From: Ophiothrix spiculata
Taxonomy: Eukaryota > Echinodermata > Ophiuroidea > Amphilepidida > Ophiotrichidae
Length of the DNA: 51,891 nt
Direction: 5' to 3' (one strand)
Assembly: GCA_000969725.1 (NCBI GenBank)
Contig: JXSR01S045158.1
Positions 13,401-28,400 of this stretch are shown here, piece by piece. Under the pieces are notes generated by a model. It searched no databases. It had not been told where the DNA came from and worked only from the letters and a program-made list of their open reading frames with translations. Positions within the stretch are counted from its first letter, which is position 1; every line of letters starts with the position of its first letter. The position numbers and the translations under genes were made by a program.

Positions 13401-16400
13401 TGGGTTAATATTGATCTCTATTAACCACACCTGTAGAGAAAAAACAGCAAGTTTGCATTCAGTTACTTACTACAACTTACACTAAAAATTCATATTTACT
13501 GAATGTCAACATTTTTACCCCTGTTTGATCAACCAATTTTTCATAAAATTAAGTACACTTTAACTATTGAACTATTTACAGAGGTGCCAGCAAGATTGCA
13601 ACAAAACAAAATCTATGTATAGAGTGCAGCTAACGTAGTCCATCTAGATGGAAGCTTGAGGTCCATCAACTTGCAACAAACCCTAGCTGCCTTTGAAATC
13701 ACAACATTGGATACGTACTAAAGAGACTCTGCTAAAGAGTTTATTTCCAATGAAAAATAAAACATGATTTTTTTTTTAAATATCATAGAGCACTTTAATA
13801 ACAAGTTACATCTGAGGTGTGTGTTTTTTTCGTCTTCTTCTGAGAAAATCAGGAATTTTTGGCGGGCATATAAAAACAAAAAAATCAGAATTTTGATTTA
13901 AATCGGAAAACTGGCGTATTTATTTACTTATTTTTCTGCAAATTGTCACAAAATTTGACAAAAACAAACTTTTTTTAATGAACGTTTCACTCAACATTAT
14001 AATAATGTGCATTCCTATAAATTTCAAGTGTAACATTCTGAAGCTCCAAGGGATCAGATATAATGCTTATCTAGGAGCTCAGGGTAGGTTACAAAATACA
14101 TCCACAGAGCTACCAACATTGACAGTTAGATCTCCGGGGGTCCAGGGGCAGTGACCCCGCGGGGGTACAAGGAGGCAGCGCACCCTTGAAGCTCAAGATT
14201 TTAGCACTTTAGAGACCTTTAGAACACTTTTGACAGCATTTTACATCATTTATGACAGTTTATGGGACTAAGCTAACATTTCGTAGTTTTTTTTCAATGT
14301 ATAAATTTATGAACACAAATTGATTAAAAGCAATCTGAANNNNNNNNNNNNNNNNNNNNNNNNNNNNNNNNNNNNNNNNNNNNNNNNNNCACACCTGTAG
14401 AGAAAAAAACAGCAAGTTTGCATTCAGTTACTTACTACAACTTACACTAAAAATTCAAATTTACTGAATGTCAACATTTTTATCCCTGTTTGATCAACCA
14501 ATTTTTCATAAAATTAAGTACACTTTAACTATTGAACTATTTACAGAGGTGCCAGCAAGATTGCAATAAACAAAATCTATGTATAGAGTGCAGCTAACGT
14601 AGTCCATCTAGATGGAAGCGAGATGGAAGCGTGAGGTCCATCAACTTGCAACAAACCCTAGCTGCCTTTGAAATCACAACATTGGAGACGTACTAAAGAG
14701 ACTCTGCTAAAGAGTTTATTTCCAATGAAAAATAAAACAAGATTTTTTAAAAAAATATCATAGAGCACTTTAATAAAAAGTTACGTCTGAGGTTTTTTTT
14801 CCAACTTTATTTTTTCGTCTTCTTCTGAGAAAATCAGGAATTTTCGGCGGGCATATAAAAAAAAAATCAGAATTTCGATTTAAATCAGAAAACTGGCGTA
14901 TTTATTGACTTATTTTTCTGCAAATTGTCACAAAATTTGACAAAAACAAACTTCTTTTGATGAACGTTTCACTCAACAATATATTAATGTGCATTCCTAT
15001 AAATTTCAAGTGTAACATTCTGAAGCACAAAGGGATCAGATATAATGCTTATCATTTATGACAGTTTATGGGACTAAGCTAACATTTCACACTTTTTTCT
15101 CAATGTATAAATTTATGAACACAAATTGATTAAAAGCAATCTGAAGTTGTTCTATTCAATAAATTTACTTCAATTCAATTATAATATACAGCATAAAAAC
15201 AAGGTATATTATAAGCAAACAAGGTACATTAGGCCACACTAATTTAATTGTTTGTTTCAAAGCTGCCGCACGCGTTAGTTTAAATGTGCGCATTAACATC
15301 GCCAAATTGTCAAAATTTGAATTTTACTTCTAAATATTTTTTTTATTTTTCGATTTCGTCAAATAAAACCCCGTCAAAGATCACAAACCGTGTCCTGTGC
15401 CTGGTCTTGTGGATCGCAAAATCGCAGAATAAAAAACATATTGTTTTATATACAAGTAAAAATCAATGGATGGAAAATGAATGGCGAAAATGGCAAGTGT
15501 AACAACGCCTGGTATAGTTTGGAAAATTTTTACTAAAAAAAAATGAAATGAAATAAAACTGCATTCCGCATTAGGTTTCATCAAATTTAGGTGAGCTTTG
15601 AGACAAACAATTAAATTAGTGTGGCCTTATCAAAGTATGCAAGAAAATGAAAAATAAAACCAAAAGCTAATCATATTGAATACAGAGGTGTGAGTGACCT
15701 ACCACATTTGAAAAGACAGGAACTTTGTTCAAAAAAAAAAAAAAAAAGGAGCAGTAAACATTTTCAAATACAAATAAAAGCACACTATAATATATGTACT
15801 AAAAGTACACATGGAATATAGTGTAAATCAAACAACTTTCTATTACCTTACGTCACTTATCACTTTAGTAGATGCAAACCCAGAGGGGTTTAATGATTTA
15901 TTCTTTTTTTTTCACCAGAGAGGACCGAGAAGCTCTCCTTACAAATAAGGCAATATATATATTTTAGGCTACCTACCTTAAAATCTGTGTCTATGAGAAA
16001 ATCAAAGCCCAATAGATCAAACACCCCTAGTTTGGTATCCAGCTTGTTCTTCACCGCATTGAAACAATGCAGCATGATCTTGTTCATTTGTTTCTAACAG
16101 AAAAAAATCAAGAAATAATTGATTAGCAATACAAATGAACTGTATGGTCATTGGTGCATGGAGCAACAAAATGACGCACTAATTTGCAAGCACTTTTCAT
16201 TAAGTGCCTGTCTCCTTCAACCCTAACTCCCAAACCCATAAAAACTATCCAAGTCCGAATACGTCATACAAAACAAAAATTTTACTGTTTCCCCTGGGAT
16301 TTGAACCCCCGACCTCTGGCATCCCGATCCCATGTCCACCTATGGCAAGCCACCGAGTATGGCCTGCCATGGCAGCCATTTCCTGCCCATCTATATTCCC

Positions 16401-19400
16401 CATCTGTGATGTATTTGGACTTAATCGAATTTCTTGATTTTTGCTTGTTGGATTTTGTTGGACTGTGACGTGTTAGGGTTAATGTGAGAAAGGAAGTTAA
16501 TATGTTAATGCTGCATGAGGGACTGGCTGATATATTATTACTTGCTCACAGAGGGAGAGTTATTGCAAACTTGCAAGCAATAGAAATAAAATGCACACGA
16601 AGTTTGTGAAGAGTAGCTACAACAGGCTGTATCCCAACAAATGTAGATGTAAATCCTAATAAGGCACAATAACAGCCCCATAGGCATCATGAAGTTGGCA
16701 GCAATACATATTGCCCTTTTAATCTTACTGTGACATGAGGATAACTCCTGGCCATGCAATTCCTATCCAAAACATACTACCCTGTCCTAGATGGATTTAC
16801 TCTGATACAATACTGAGGTAATGTAATCATTATACAGAGACATCTGCCCCTACTGTGAGCTCGCAACTAAGGCAGAATCCTGGGGGCAGAATGTCTCCTG
16901 TTTAAGCAAATGTGTTTGGACATACAGCCTGAGAACCTTAAAATAGTCTCTATCAACAGACATTGGGACAAGCTACAAAAGAAACTGGAATGTACAACCA
17001 TGTAGATTCCTGGGATGTACATCTATGTATGTACATTCTACTTGATACGTTCATGCGGCGCGTGCACAGTGTGTGTGTGCGTGTTCACAAGCAACTTCGT
17101 AGCAAACATATATATAACCCTTAAGCGCAAACACATACCCGCAGTTTAATACACAGCGTGAATCCACTTCTGGTGACGTGGCATCGTGTAGACACAATCT
17201 CTACTCCTGGCATGTACATCGATGTACATTCCGAGCTCTTGGGTAGTCTGTCCCATTTATTGACATGCCCATTGATTTCCTGAATAAAATAATAGATATA
17301 GAGAAAAGAGACCAGACAACCTACACTACCAAGGGTAATGGCATCATCAACCATAGGCTCAAAATTGGAGATGTTGGGTCAACTTGAGTCCTGCCAAACA
17401 AGTGCGTAGATTCAGTTGCATGTAGAGATATAGAGGAAACCTGCACAAATACTATTTCATATATGAACAATATGCAAAACTGAACAAAAAGATAAGTCAA
17501 TACTTATGTTATTCATGTATTATGACAAGATGTCACACATCCTCAGCAAAGACTACCCCCAATTTGATCCAAATGGTGAATAAAAAATGGTGCAGAGTCT
17601 AGTCCCACCCTCTATATCTATAGAATAACTACATCTACTTACATGGAAGTATCCCATAACCCAGTCCTTAGGCAGCCCCTTCTCCTCAGCCAACTCATTG
17701 ACATGGTCATTAAACCGCTCCATACTCCAAACTGTCTCTTCTTTCACATCTTGATAGGATGGATGCTTCTTCTGCTGGTACTGCAAGAAAAAAATATATA
17801 AACATTTAATGTTGAATTCAATGAGTTTTCACCCTTTTCCTTAATATGTGACTCTCCACTATAAACCTCCAGTAAAGTCGGCCCTGGTCATTTTTTTTTT
17901 TGCTGCTGATCCAAATACAACTCCCATAGGTTGAGTTACGATTGTTTGAAGCATAACATGTCACATATGTAAAGACAAGGAAGCATTCATTAAAATTATA
18001 ATTTTATGAACATTTGAACACATGTGACTATATACATAAAATGCTGTTTTTAATATTTCGTTGACACCAGCATAACACAATTGCGTGTGCATTTTATGAT
18101 GAAAGTTCTCAACACTTTTCTGGCGCTTCTGGCCCATGCGATATCACAGTACTGAATGTTACTGATTTGAATCAGTGTTGCGTACTTTCTTTGTGTCTTG
18201 TTTTTGTCACAAGTTTGGATATGCGGTGGCTGTCCATCTAATAGCATCATATTCATCACATGCCAAGCGTAGGTAACCATGTGGAACAGCACCATAAATA
18301 GATTGGTACATGCAATCAACATGGATGCCCTCATATCAAACTCATGAATTCAATGTCTGGACCAGGGGTTCCCAATTAAATTTGTTGGCGGCCATTAAGG
18401 ACAAATGCCAGTTCAAAAATACATCAAGGAGGGCCAAATTAAGACATAAGAAATGTCTGTGTAGGTCTTTTTCAATACTTTTCCTGTATACTTCTGTATT
18501 CCAGATGCGATCGAAGGGCCAAATAAAGGTAGTTTGTGGGCAAGATTTAGCCCGGGGGGCCGCTATTTGAGAAGGCCTGGTCTAGACCTACCTGGTTAGT
18601 CAAATGTCTGTGTAGGTCTGTACTATCAGCATCATATTCATCACATGCAAGGCGTAGGTAACCAGTATGGAACAGTACCATAAATGGGTTGGTACAGGCA
18701 ATCAACATGTAGGTCCTCACATCAAACTTGTGAATTCATAAATATCGGGGGTGTATCTGAGTATTCTTACTGGGTAACCACCCGAGTTCCACAAAAGTGT
18801 GAGACCTGGACAGGTATGGAGACTTGATATATAGGGTATCAAAATTGACTTAGATGTTTTGCAGGTCTCACATTGGATATCTAATTTGGGTTTAAAGTCT
18901 CTGATATGGGTAACACGCTAAGAAGGAATGTTTGAATTAATGATTAAAGTGCCTTATAATTAAATAATATGCCAATAAAAGTGCTTTTAAATACCTAGAA
19001 ATACTGGTTTCAAATGGTGTACAATTACAATAATTACATTTTATTTGATTTCTTGTAATAATTATTTTGTCACATTTGTGTACGGTTTCAGATAGGGTAT
19101 ATTCCTTTAATCAGGTATGGTCCCGGATAGGGTATCCATTTGAACATATATAGTAGATCATAGACTCAGGTATGGTATCAATTCACCCATTTTTGCCAAT
19201 TTTTGATCTCATATAGGGTCCCCTTCGGAACCTGCGGAACTCGGGTGGTTACCTGAACACAAATATCAGTTACTCCCCTGGGCTAAGTGGATTGGTATAG
19301 GCAATCAGAATGTGGTCCTCATGTCAAACTCATGAATTCAATGTTTACACCTACCTGGTTAGTCAAATGTCTGTGTAGGTCTGTACTATCAGCATCATAT

Positions 19401-22400
19401 TCATCGCATGCCAATTAAGCATAAGTAACCAGTATTGAACAGCACCATAAATGGGTTGGTACAGGCCAATGTAGGTCCTCACGTCAAACTCATGAATTCA
19501 ATGTTTACACCTACCTGGTTAGTCAAATGTCTGTGTAGGTCTGTACTATCAGCATCATATTCATCGCATGCTAGGCGTAGGTAACCAGTATGGAACAGCA
19601 CCATAAATGGGTTGGTACAGGCAATCAACATGTAGGTCCTTACGTCAAACTTTTTACCCTCAAGGAGAAGTGGGTTAGGAATGTATCTACAAGGAAGCAC
19701 ACAACAAATGTATGAAGTAATAGTACTGGAAATGGCATATAAGTATATCACTCATTAAAAACTATCACTACGCTGTACTGAAATACGCATGCAGCAAGTA
19801 GTGGATTTCTTTTCCTAAGGCCAATTTAAACTTTACTACATGATAGTTATCAATATTTTGATGTTAAAGACTTTATAAATGAGTGATATAAAACACATAT
19901 TCATATTAACTACCTTAAATTTATGTGATGGTAGAAATATCATCACTGAGGGAAAGATGTTTTGTTCCATTTTACTCGCCGTACCGGCTTGTGAAATGGA
20001 AGAATACATCTTTCACTCTGTGATAATATTTCTACCATCACACTCATCGAGTAAGTTAATAATTGAAACTTGATATGTGTCCAAGGGTTTAGCCAGAAGG
20101 GCGTCTAGCCGTCATTTGGACGGCCGATTACGAAAATGGACGCCCTGTAAAATGCATAGGCCGTCCAATAAGGCGTCTAAAAATACGTTTTACCATATGA
20201 AATTCGATGTTGAATGTTAGAATTTATCTTCAATAATCATCATCATCACAAAATCTGATCAATTTATTGTACTTTGTGAACTTAAAATGGGCTTTATATC
20301 GCGTTTTTTCTTCGATGTTCCCCATTGAGTCGCCATGTTGTTTACAAACTAGCGCGAACGTAATCCTCGACTTCTTTGTCAAGTATGAATATTAATCATG
20401 CTGATGTCACAATGTTTTGATTGAAGCCGGCCTGTTCGCCCGGCCGCAAATTTGGACGCCCTACTTTCAAATCCTGGCTAAACCCTTGTATATGTCCCGT
20501 CATATCTAACTCGGGAAGAAATTTATATGGCAAAGCAGTAAAACTTCATTAAATCATTTATGTCTTTAAAATAATTTATCAAAATTTGGTAAAAACGTCA
20601 TATGATACAATTGCATCTGAAACAATCAATTTTATTTGGAATCATATTTTAGCATTAATTAAAAATGGCTGTGTCTTCAACTTAGGTAACCCCTATCTCT
20701 CATAATGGCAAAATTGAAGTTATGCTGATCTACCAAGAGTAGATTGTTTCTGCATATAGCATCAAAATCCTTGTTTCTGCATAGAGAATCAAAACCTTTA
20801 TATTTTGCCCTTTACAAATATTTATTTAGTAGCATGACTGATAAAATGTGTAAAAAACTATTGCCGTAGTTAGCTAACAATAACTACCAACATATTCTGT
20901 TGTTATACTGGTTGCTTTAAAGATGGATTGTCCTTGTTAAAATCATAAATTTGAATTTATACATAAATGAGATCAGTGTTTCACTGGGCCATTGTTTATT
21001 TGCAACATTATGATACAGAACAAGTCTGTAAATGCTCCATTTGATCCATTCAATTATAATCCAATAAAACCAGCCATCATTTCAATGAAGAAAGATACCG
21101 TTCAGGATCCATCTTGTCATATTTGCAAGGAATTTGTATCAAAAAGAAGTGTATTCAAACTATACCTATAAAATACGTAGATGATGCTATACGTTTAAAC
21201 ATTCCATTTCACCATAGTGATGACACTTTACCAATACAAATGGTGACCATTTAAAATGTGTTATAGCGCCATCTGTAGAAGTAATTAAGTAATTTATTTC
21301 CTTAAAAAAGTGCAATAGCACCATCTATAACAAGGCAGTTTACAGATTTGTTTAAATCCCAAAATGGAGTCTTTCCAACATGTCTTGTTACCAACTAATC
21401 TACTACTGAGCAATATTTATGTAAAAATTGATTTTTTGAATCAAGAAATGTTTCTTGCTTGTTAAGTTAAAAGTTTTCTTAATTTTCAAAACAGCTTACA
21501 TAGAATGCTTAATGCAGAAAACTGGTCATTTAATGTCAGCTTTAAAAAGTCAAATCCCAAATTGGGGTTTTTCAACATGTCTTGTTAGCAACTAATACTA
21601 CTGAGCATTATTTATGTAAAAATTGATTTTTTTTAATCAAGAAATGTTTAAACTTTCTTAAATTTCAATACAACTTACATAGAATGCTAAATGCAGAAAA
21701 CTAAAAAAGTTAAGCAGCCCTTAAAAATTTACAATAATTAGAGATTTTGATATAACAAAAAAGCTCATATTTTTCTAATAATGCCTTCAAATTTTAATGC
21801 TATAATTATGTTTCAAGATACAAGCAAAATAATCAAAAATTACAGTAAACTTTAGTCTACCATTTGAAATTAATGTGTAATTTCCTGTGAGTGGTTCTGA
21901 GACACATTATTGCTGGTAACATCACATTTACTGACTCAAACTTCAAATTGCAACACTTATGCCCATGATATACTTACAAGACGCAGCTAGGGTCTGGTTA
22001 CATTCTAGATGCTACAAAGATGCTAACCAGACGCTAGCAAGTTGCAATATTTTAAACTTTAGTGTCTTTGTTAGCGTCTAACTAGACTCTAGCTGCGCCT
22101 TGTAAGTATATAATAGGCAATAGGTGATGGTCTTTCATTCATGGAAAAGGTATCTTTAATTGTGTGAATGGATCAGATCACACATTTTTAATGTCTTAAC
22201 ACTTTCTTGCATCTCGCACAGAAACATGGCACATTTCTTTTTGTGCGAGGTGTATCATCACTTGACATCTACCTATGTGCGCACTTTTTACATTCACTAC
22301 CAGCTGTGCGCTTTAAAAGTGGCGTCGTAAATGTGGAGCAATGGGTAGCGACGAACTCTATACACTCCATAAGTCATCACGTAAACACAAGAAAGTCATT

Positions 22401-25400
22401 TCTGCAATGGCTGCCATATTTTATGTTAATTTAACACCTTGTCATTAGAATGAGAAAACACCCTAAAAATTGAACTCTCGTAGTCACTGGCTCTTGAAAT
22501 GGCCCTCCAGGTGACAAAGAACGTTTCAAGAACCACTGATACAAAATTGGTAACTATAGTGTGTCATGCAAATTTATGAAAAATGGCAGATATTACACTT
22601 ATGACTTTCTTCGATCCACGTGACTGAGGGCACGTTCACACATACGAATTTGGTCATGACTATATTCTCGCTTTTGAGCCGCTCATGAGAAAATTCCCAG
22701 TGTGAACGCAATTATAAAACGTGTCACGCTCGTGACTAAAAGTGACTCGCCACTAGTTTTAACACGCAAGTCGTGTCCACTGGTGAACGCAACTGGTCTA
22801 AGTTGACGCTCACAACTAGCCATGACTATTATGTGTGAACACATCCTAAGTGTACCTGTGAACTCAGTCTAAGACTATTAAAACTCCCCAATACCTTTGT
22901 ATCAACCTTGATCCATACACCGATGGTCTTGCTGACTTCTTGGGATTGTTTTCCTTTTCTTCATACTTCTTGCGTAACTCTTCTGTGTCTCTCACCAAAT
23001 AGATCCCCTTGCCTTGATTCATGCCATTAGGTTTACAGATCCATATCTCACCCTCTGAAAGACATTTGTCAAACCATAGATTTAGAATGGAGATATCGGA
23101 CTTTGTATACCAACCCGCATAATGGCGTCGTCAGCCATGGTGCTCAAATTGGAGGTATTCGGGTACACTCAGTTCCTGCCAAAATCCACCCTGGGCACAG
23201 AGATTTGGTTGCACATAGAGACAAAAGTTGCAAATAATAATTTCTGATAATGGTACGCCAACTTGCACGCAAAACTTGTATGCAAGTCACATGACAGGTT
23301 GCGATGCATCATTGGCAAACACCTGAATGGACCAATTTGATCCCTAGGCAGGAATAAAAATGGCAGCGAGTCTGTGATCTCTGCTCTAAATTTATGGTCA
23401 AAACACAAAAACAACATTATTGGCAAAGTATAATGTGTTATTGGATAACCACTTCTTGTAGGAATTAATAGTGACCTATGATTTTTGATTTCTGGAGTTA
23501 TTGAAGAACTTGAGGTCACAAATTTAGATGCCATAGGTAAAGGTAAAGGACTGCCTGTATTTTACAGGTCGGAGTGCCCATCTCTCTTACGAAGCATTTG
23601 GGCCAGACTCCACAACTAGTTATATTTGCGGTGAGGGGTTCGCCACACCTCCTTCCCTGGAGTCTGTTACCTTCCCAGGATTGAAGAAAGCTGGTACCCA
23701 TTTGACACCTGGGTGGAGAGGAGCACATCAGGGTAAGTATTTTGCTCACGGACACTACACGCCGCCCATCGGATGCCCGGTGATTAACAGTCGAGGACTT
23801 ATCCGCTAGGCCAGGCAAAGATTCCATAAATAATGCTATATTGTAATTTTTGCTAGTTTGAAGATAAACAGATATCCATTTGCATATGCTATTGATAATA
23901 CTAACCTTTAAATGTCTGAAAGAAAGTCTCTCTTTCAGCCTTGACGTCAAGAACGTAAGACTCTGCAAAGAAATCGTGCATCTTGAGCACTCTGGAGGAC
24001 TTGGTCTTACTGGAGGTTCTCCCTGTCAGCCGCTCATAATCCTTCAGCGTGGTGTACAGTCCTGTCTTGGTGGCCAGTAGATGTGAATTGGGTATGCGAT
24101 TTACAAGCTGATCTCCTGGTGAAAAAACAACAACAGCAAAACATAAAAATTTAAGGAATAAGATGCAGTAGTGTATCTTGGGAGTTTGTCTCTCGCTCTT
24201 GTCTCTCATTATTGTTATCATTAGTTGGCTAGATATAAAAAAAATCTGGATGTGAGATTTGTTTCAAAATGACATACTACAACCGACCTAAAATCACTTC
24301 AACCAAGAGTACAGATATAGATAAAATTCTATGTCCACATTCTAGAGAAAAAACAGAAAAACAGGGCTGGAATTTCTTTGAGAGTCAGAGAGCCCATTCT
24401 AGCATGCAAAGACTCACACAAACAAAACCACAAGGAGACCTGCAATCACATTCCTGTCAACTGTAGAATATTTCAAACAAACTGAACAGAAGAGAGTCCA
24501 AAGATTATCACGAGCTCCATCATAGACAATTCAAATACAGAGTGTCCACGAATGATTTATACCCGGTTTCAAAAAATCAGAAAAAATGTTAAATCATAAT
24601 TTTTCATAAAACCAACAGCTTTCCTACAATAGTAGGTAAGTCTTCTACATTTTCCATAGGTTTCATCAAAATATCATGCTTCATTGCTTTGCATAATGAT
24701 GTAATTGAAAAATGATGTAAACGTGGTTTTGATCTATAAAAATGTGGGTATAATACGAATAAATACGTGTAACATGCAAACTTACTAAAGTTTTAAGTGT
24801 AATGAATACAACTTGCCCAAATTCAAATATTATTTCTTTGCTTTTGCAATTTTCTAAGATCTACAAAAAGCATTACCTTGCAGACTTTTGAATCTATTCC
24901 TACTCAGATTAGCGAGATAGACTTAATCAGATGTGGAGCAGGACACCATTTTGGCGGGCAAGTTGAGGAATCACAGTTCCGTCGACAAATTCTGGTCCCA
25001 ATATTGAGTTGTTACCCATAATAACCATTTAAACTAACTTCAGTTGTAATTAGCAATGTCAACATGGTCAAATGTAAAGTTTCCCTTAGGCGAGTACATG
25101 TAACATCTTACATTATTTGTACTGGCTATTGTAAAGCTGTTCAACCGTAACCAAAATTGTTAATTTCTTTTCCTAAGAACACCTTTCATATCCTATATCC
25201 GTCACAGCCAATAAATAAAACCTAAATTGTATTTCACGTTTTAACTTTAGAAAAGTAAAGGGTGTCAGTGTAGTAGGTTTTAATTGAATGTTTAAGTTCG
25301 ACAATTTCTCTGATTACAAATTTACAATTTGCAAAATATACCCTGTTTGGAAGAATCTCTATAACTTTCCAAAAATCTCTATAACTTTCCACAGGAACAT

Positions 25401-28400
25401 GCAATTTGAAAAATTCAAAATTCTTCAGAAAGCTAAAGACATGTTTAGTTTGAAAATTAACAAGATTTGACCAAAACATCAATCACTGCTCCGCAAAAAA
25501 ATCCGATAGTCGGGTATAAATCATTCGTGGACACTCTGTAGATTCTGGTAACCTTCCACGATATTTCACCCTGGTAAAACATGTGAACCAATTCAAATAT
25601 GGGAAGAGACAAAGCCAACCTGGATAAGGATACACACACCTTGCTTTTAGCTTCATTTACATCTTGGACCTATCAAGGCAACTACAATGGTGGTTCCTGG
25701 GAATGATGCTTGGGAACAGGCCTCTAGACAAGTTGTTAAAAGCTGGCTGTGAGAACTATTTATACAGATCTGTCTATCGCATTAAAAATATTTTAAATAG
25801 AATTTGATTTTTAAAAAGAGGATTGAAACTATACATTGCATGAAAATAACAAAAAAAAGAGACTTATGCAAAACTATATGTAGCAAACACTAAGAAAATT
25901 CAGCCATGTTTAAAATGACATAATTAGAAATTGTTTGATGTATTTGATTTCATCTTATACCAGTCATAAATGCCTGTGCATGTCTGTTCCATCAGTCAGC
26001 ATCACATCCAATTGTAATTTGCATCCACATCTACATCATATTCTAATTTTAATCAACAATATGTAGTCTTTTTAAAAAATGCACACATTAAATTCACTAA
26101 TATCATTATATACCGGTTCCGCAACAATGAAAATGGGAACAGACAAAATGGAATCTAGATCTCTGTGAATTCATCGTCTACCGAATAATTTCATTTATTT
26201 TTCTTTCCCGATTCATAATTGTCAAAGAGAACACTTATGTCATAGATATTAATTTTTGTTATCAAAAGACCAACATTTGCCTGATTCATTGATGCCATTT
26301 CTCTTTGCTTATTTAATCATTTCTGCTGTACAATTCCAAGGTGAAGGGATATTTTGATATGACAAATGTAAACATGGGGACAAACATAAGCATGAGAAAG
26401 GGTGTTTGTACACTAACAGTGAAGAAGTATAAATATTAGGGAAGGGGAGGGGGTCCTATTAAATTAAACATTTTCATTTTTTTACAAGTAGCATTGAAGC
26501 ACCATATAAAATCCAATGCTAGTTATTTCAAATGCTTATATTATGGTTGCATATTTTTGGTTAAAAAATTAAATCAGTTATGTTGTTTTCGAGATAATCA
26601 GAGAAATAAAGCACAAATAATGATGTTATTCAAAATTTTATTGTACCTAAAATTAAAACTCAAACGACTTCTTTTAGGAAAGCAGTTTTCAAATGTTTTT
26701 TTAGCATTAGTTTTTATCTTCCCAACATGGAAATTAGTACAATTTGGTTTTCCAGACACCAAACAACAGATTTTCAATATTATTGTTTCTTCTCTATCGA
26801 TATTTCTCATCTCTGTCCTGTTTTTCATGGAATAAATGTTTTTCAGGAACATGGTAAAATATGGGTAAACCAATGTGCAACATCATGTCTGTCTTCCCTA
26901 TACTTTGATCAACACCAAATAGGCGGGCCTCTTTACCCCGGGGGGGGGGGGACTTAGTACAAAAGTGATTACGGGGATGTGCCGCAAACTTGGGTAGCAA
27001 AATCAGGCTGTCTGGTATTTCAATGGGTCCTTTTTCTTTACAAAATGTGGTATTTTGATGGGTCTGTTTTCCAAAATTTGCGCGGCGGAAATTTTGGATT
27101 TTTTTCTAAATTTCTAACAAAAATCAGAAAATTTTCACCAAATTAGCGTTAATTTTCAGGGAAAATTTCATTTTTTGTATAAACTCGACTCAAAATTTTT
27201 GGAATTTGGTATATGGATGGGTCCCTTTTTCTTAAATATTGGTATATACAGGGAGGTACTTCAAATTTCCCAGCGGCACACCCCTACCAAAACCAAAATT
27301 GAGTACCCCCCGGCCTCTTTACATCGTGAATTGATACAGATATTGCGTAGCTGGACACAGCACAACTGCAGGAGACGCAGCGCTCGTTGCATGTGTGACT
27401 CGCACATCATTATCTACAGCGCGTGTGTAACTGGGATTATATTTACTTGCGGATGAAGAAAAGCCTCATAATTCTCGCCTATTTAGTTTTGATCAAAGTA
27501 TAATACCAAAGTATTGCTTGTCCATATATACATAGCAAGCATTTGACATGACCCATATTATATATTGATTATATGTTACATGATCAAATCAATATTTAAG
27601 AGTGACATGCTGGCAAATAAATTTAATATGAGATAATGACTATGATATAGTGATGATCACTGTACAGTGCCCTCTACTTGCTCTTATGCATATACGTGAC
27701 AAAAGACATGTGTAAAGTTGTGGGTAAAACCGTATTCTTGATAGTCAGGTAAGGGGACAAATGGTATGTACCGATCGTAATCCCAATTTCCAGAGACATC
27801 CATGATATTGTACTTTTCCTTCGATATGAAGAAATTGATTCTCCTGCTTCACAGTAAGTCAAATAATCGGGCTGTGACACCAATCTGCAATGCTCGACTT
27901 CATTAAGTTTCTGCTTGTATGATAAATATGAAAGTCTTTCAGCATCATCGAGCGGCATGGTCACAACGTGATTACATATATACATCCGGGACACTGCCCC
28001 CAACTACATTCGATGTATTGTGTCACATGTGATTAACCCTAACAACACCGAACCTCACAAAATCCCATTCCACAAAATCAAGAAAAGTCCAAATACCTCA
28101 TAGACCGGAGTTAGCTATGATCACGGAATCGCTGCCATGGCAGCGCCTGCTCAGTGGCTTTACGTAGTAGGGCATGGACCGGGGTGCTGGAGGTCCCAGG
28201 TTCGAATCCGGGGGGAAACCACCCATTTTTAACATGTAAATTTCCAAGGAGATAGTTTTTTAACAAAGTGGTGCTTAAAAGGGTTAGGGTTAAGGGCTGG
28301 GATCTGTGCATCGACTATTATACATTGTTAAATATATTTCAACCAATAAAACATACTGTATCTTATACCATAAAACACTTTATGAAGGGTAGGACACTGC

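Noticed and set aside
18050..18334. 94-codon minus-strand frame
   Set aside because: It begins in decayed exon-h copy A and continues in the wrong frame, so it is a pseudo-exon and not a gene.
28110..28220. A tRNA gene with GGTTCGAATCC
   Set aside because: No cloverleaf; a colinear copy at 16.2 kb shows it is a dispersed repeat.
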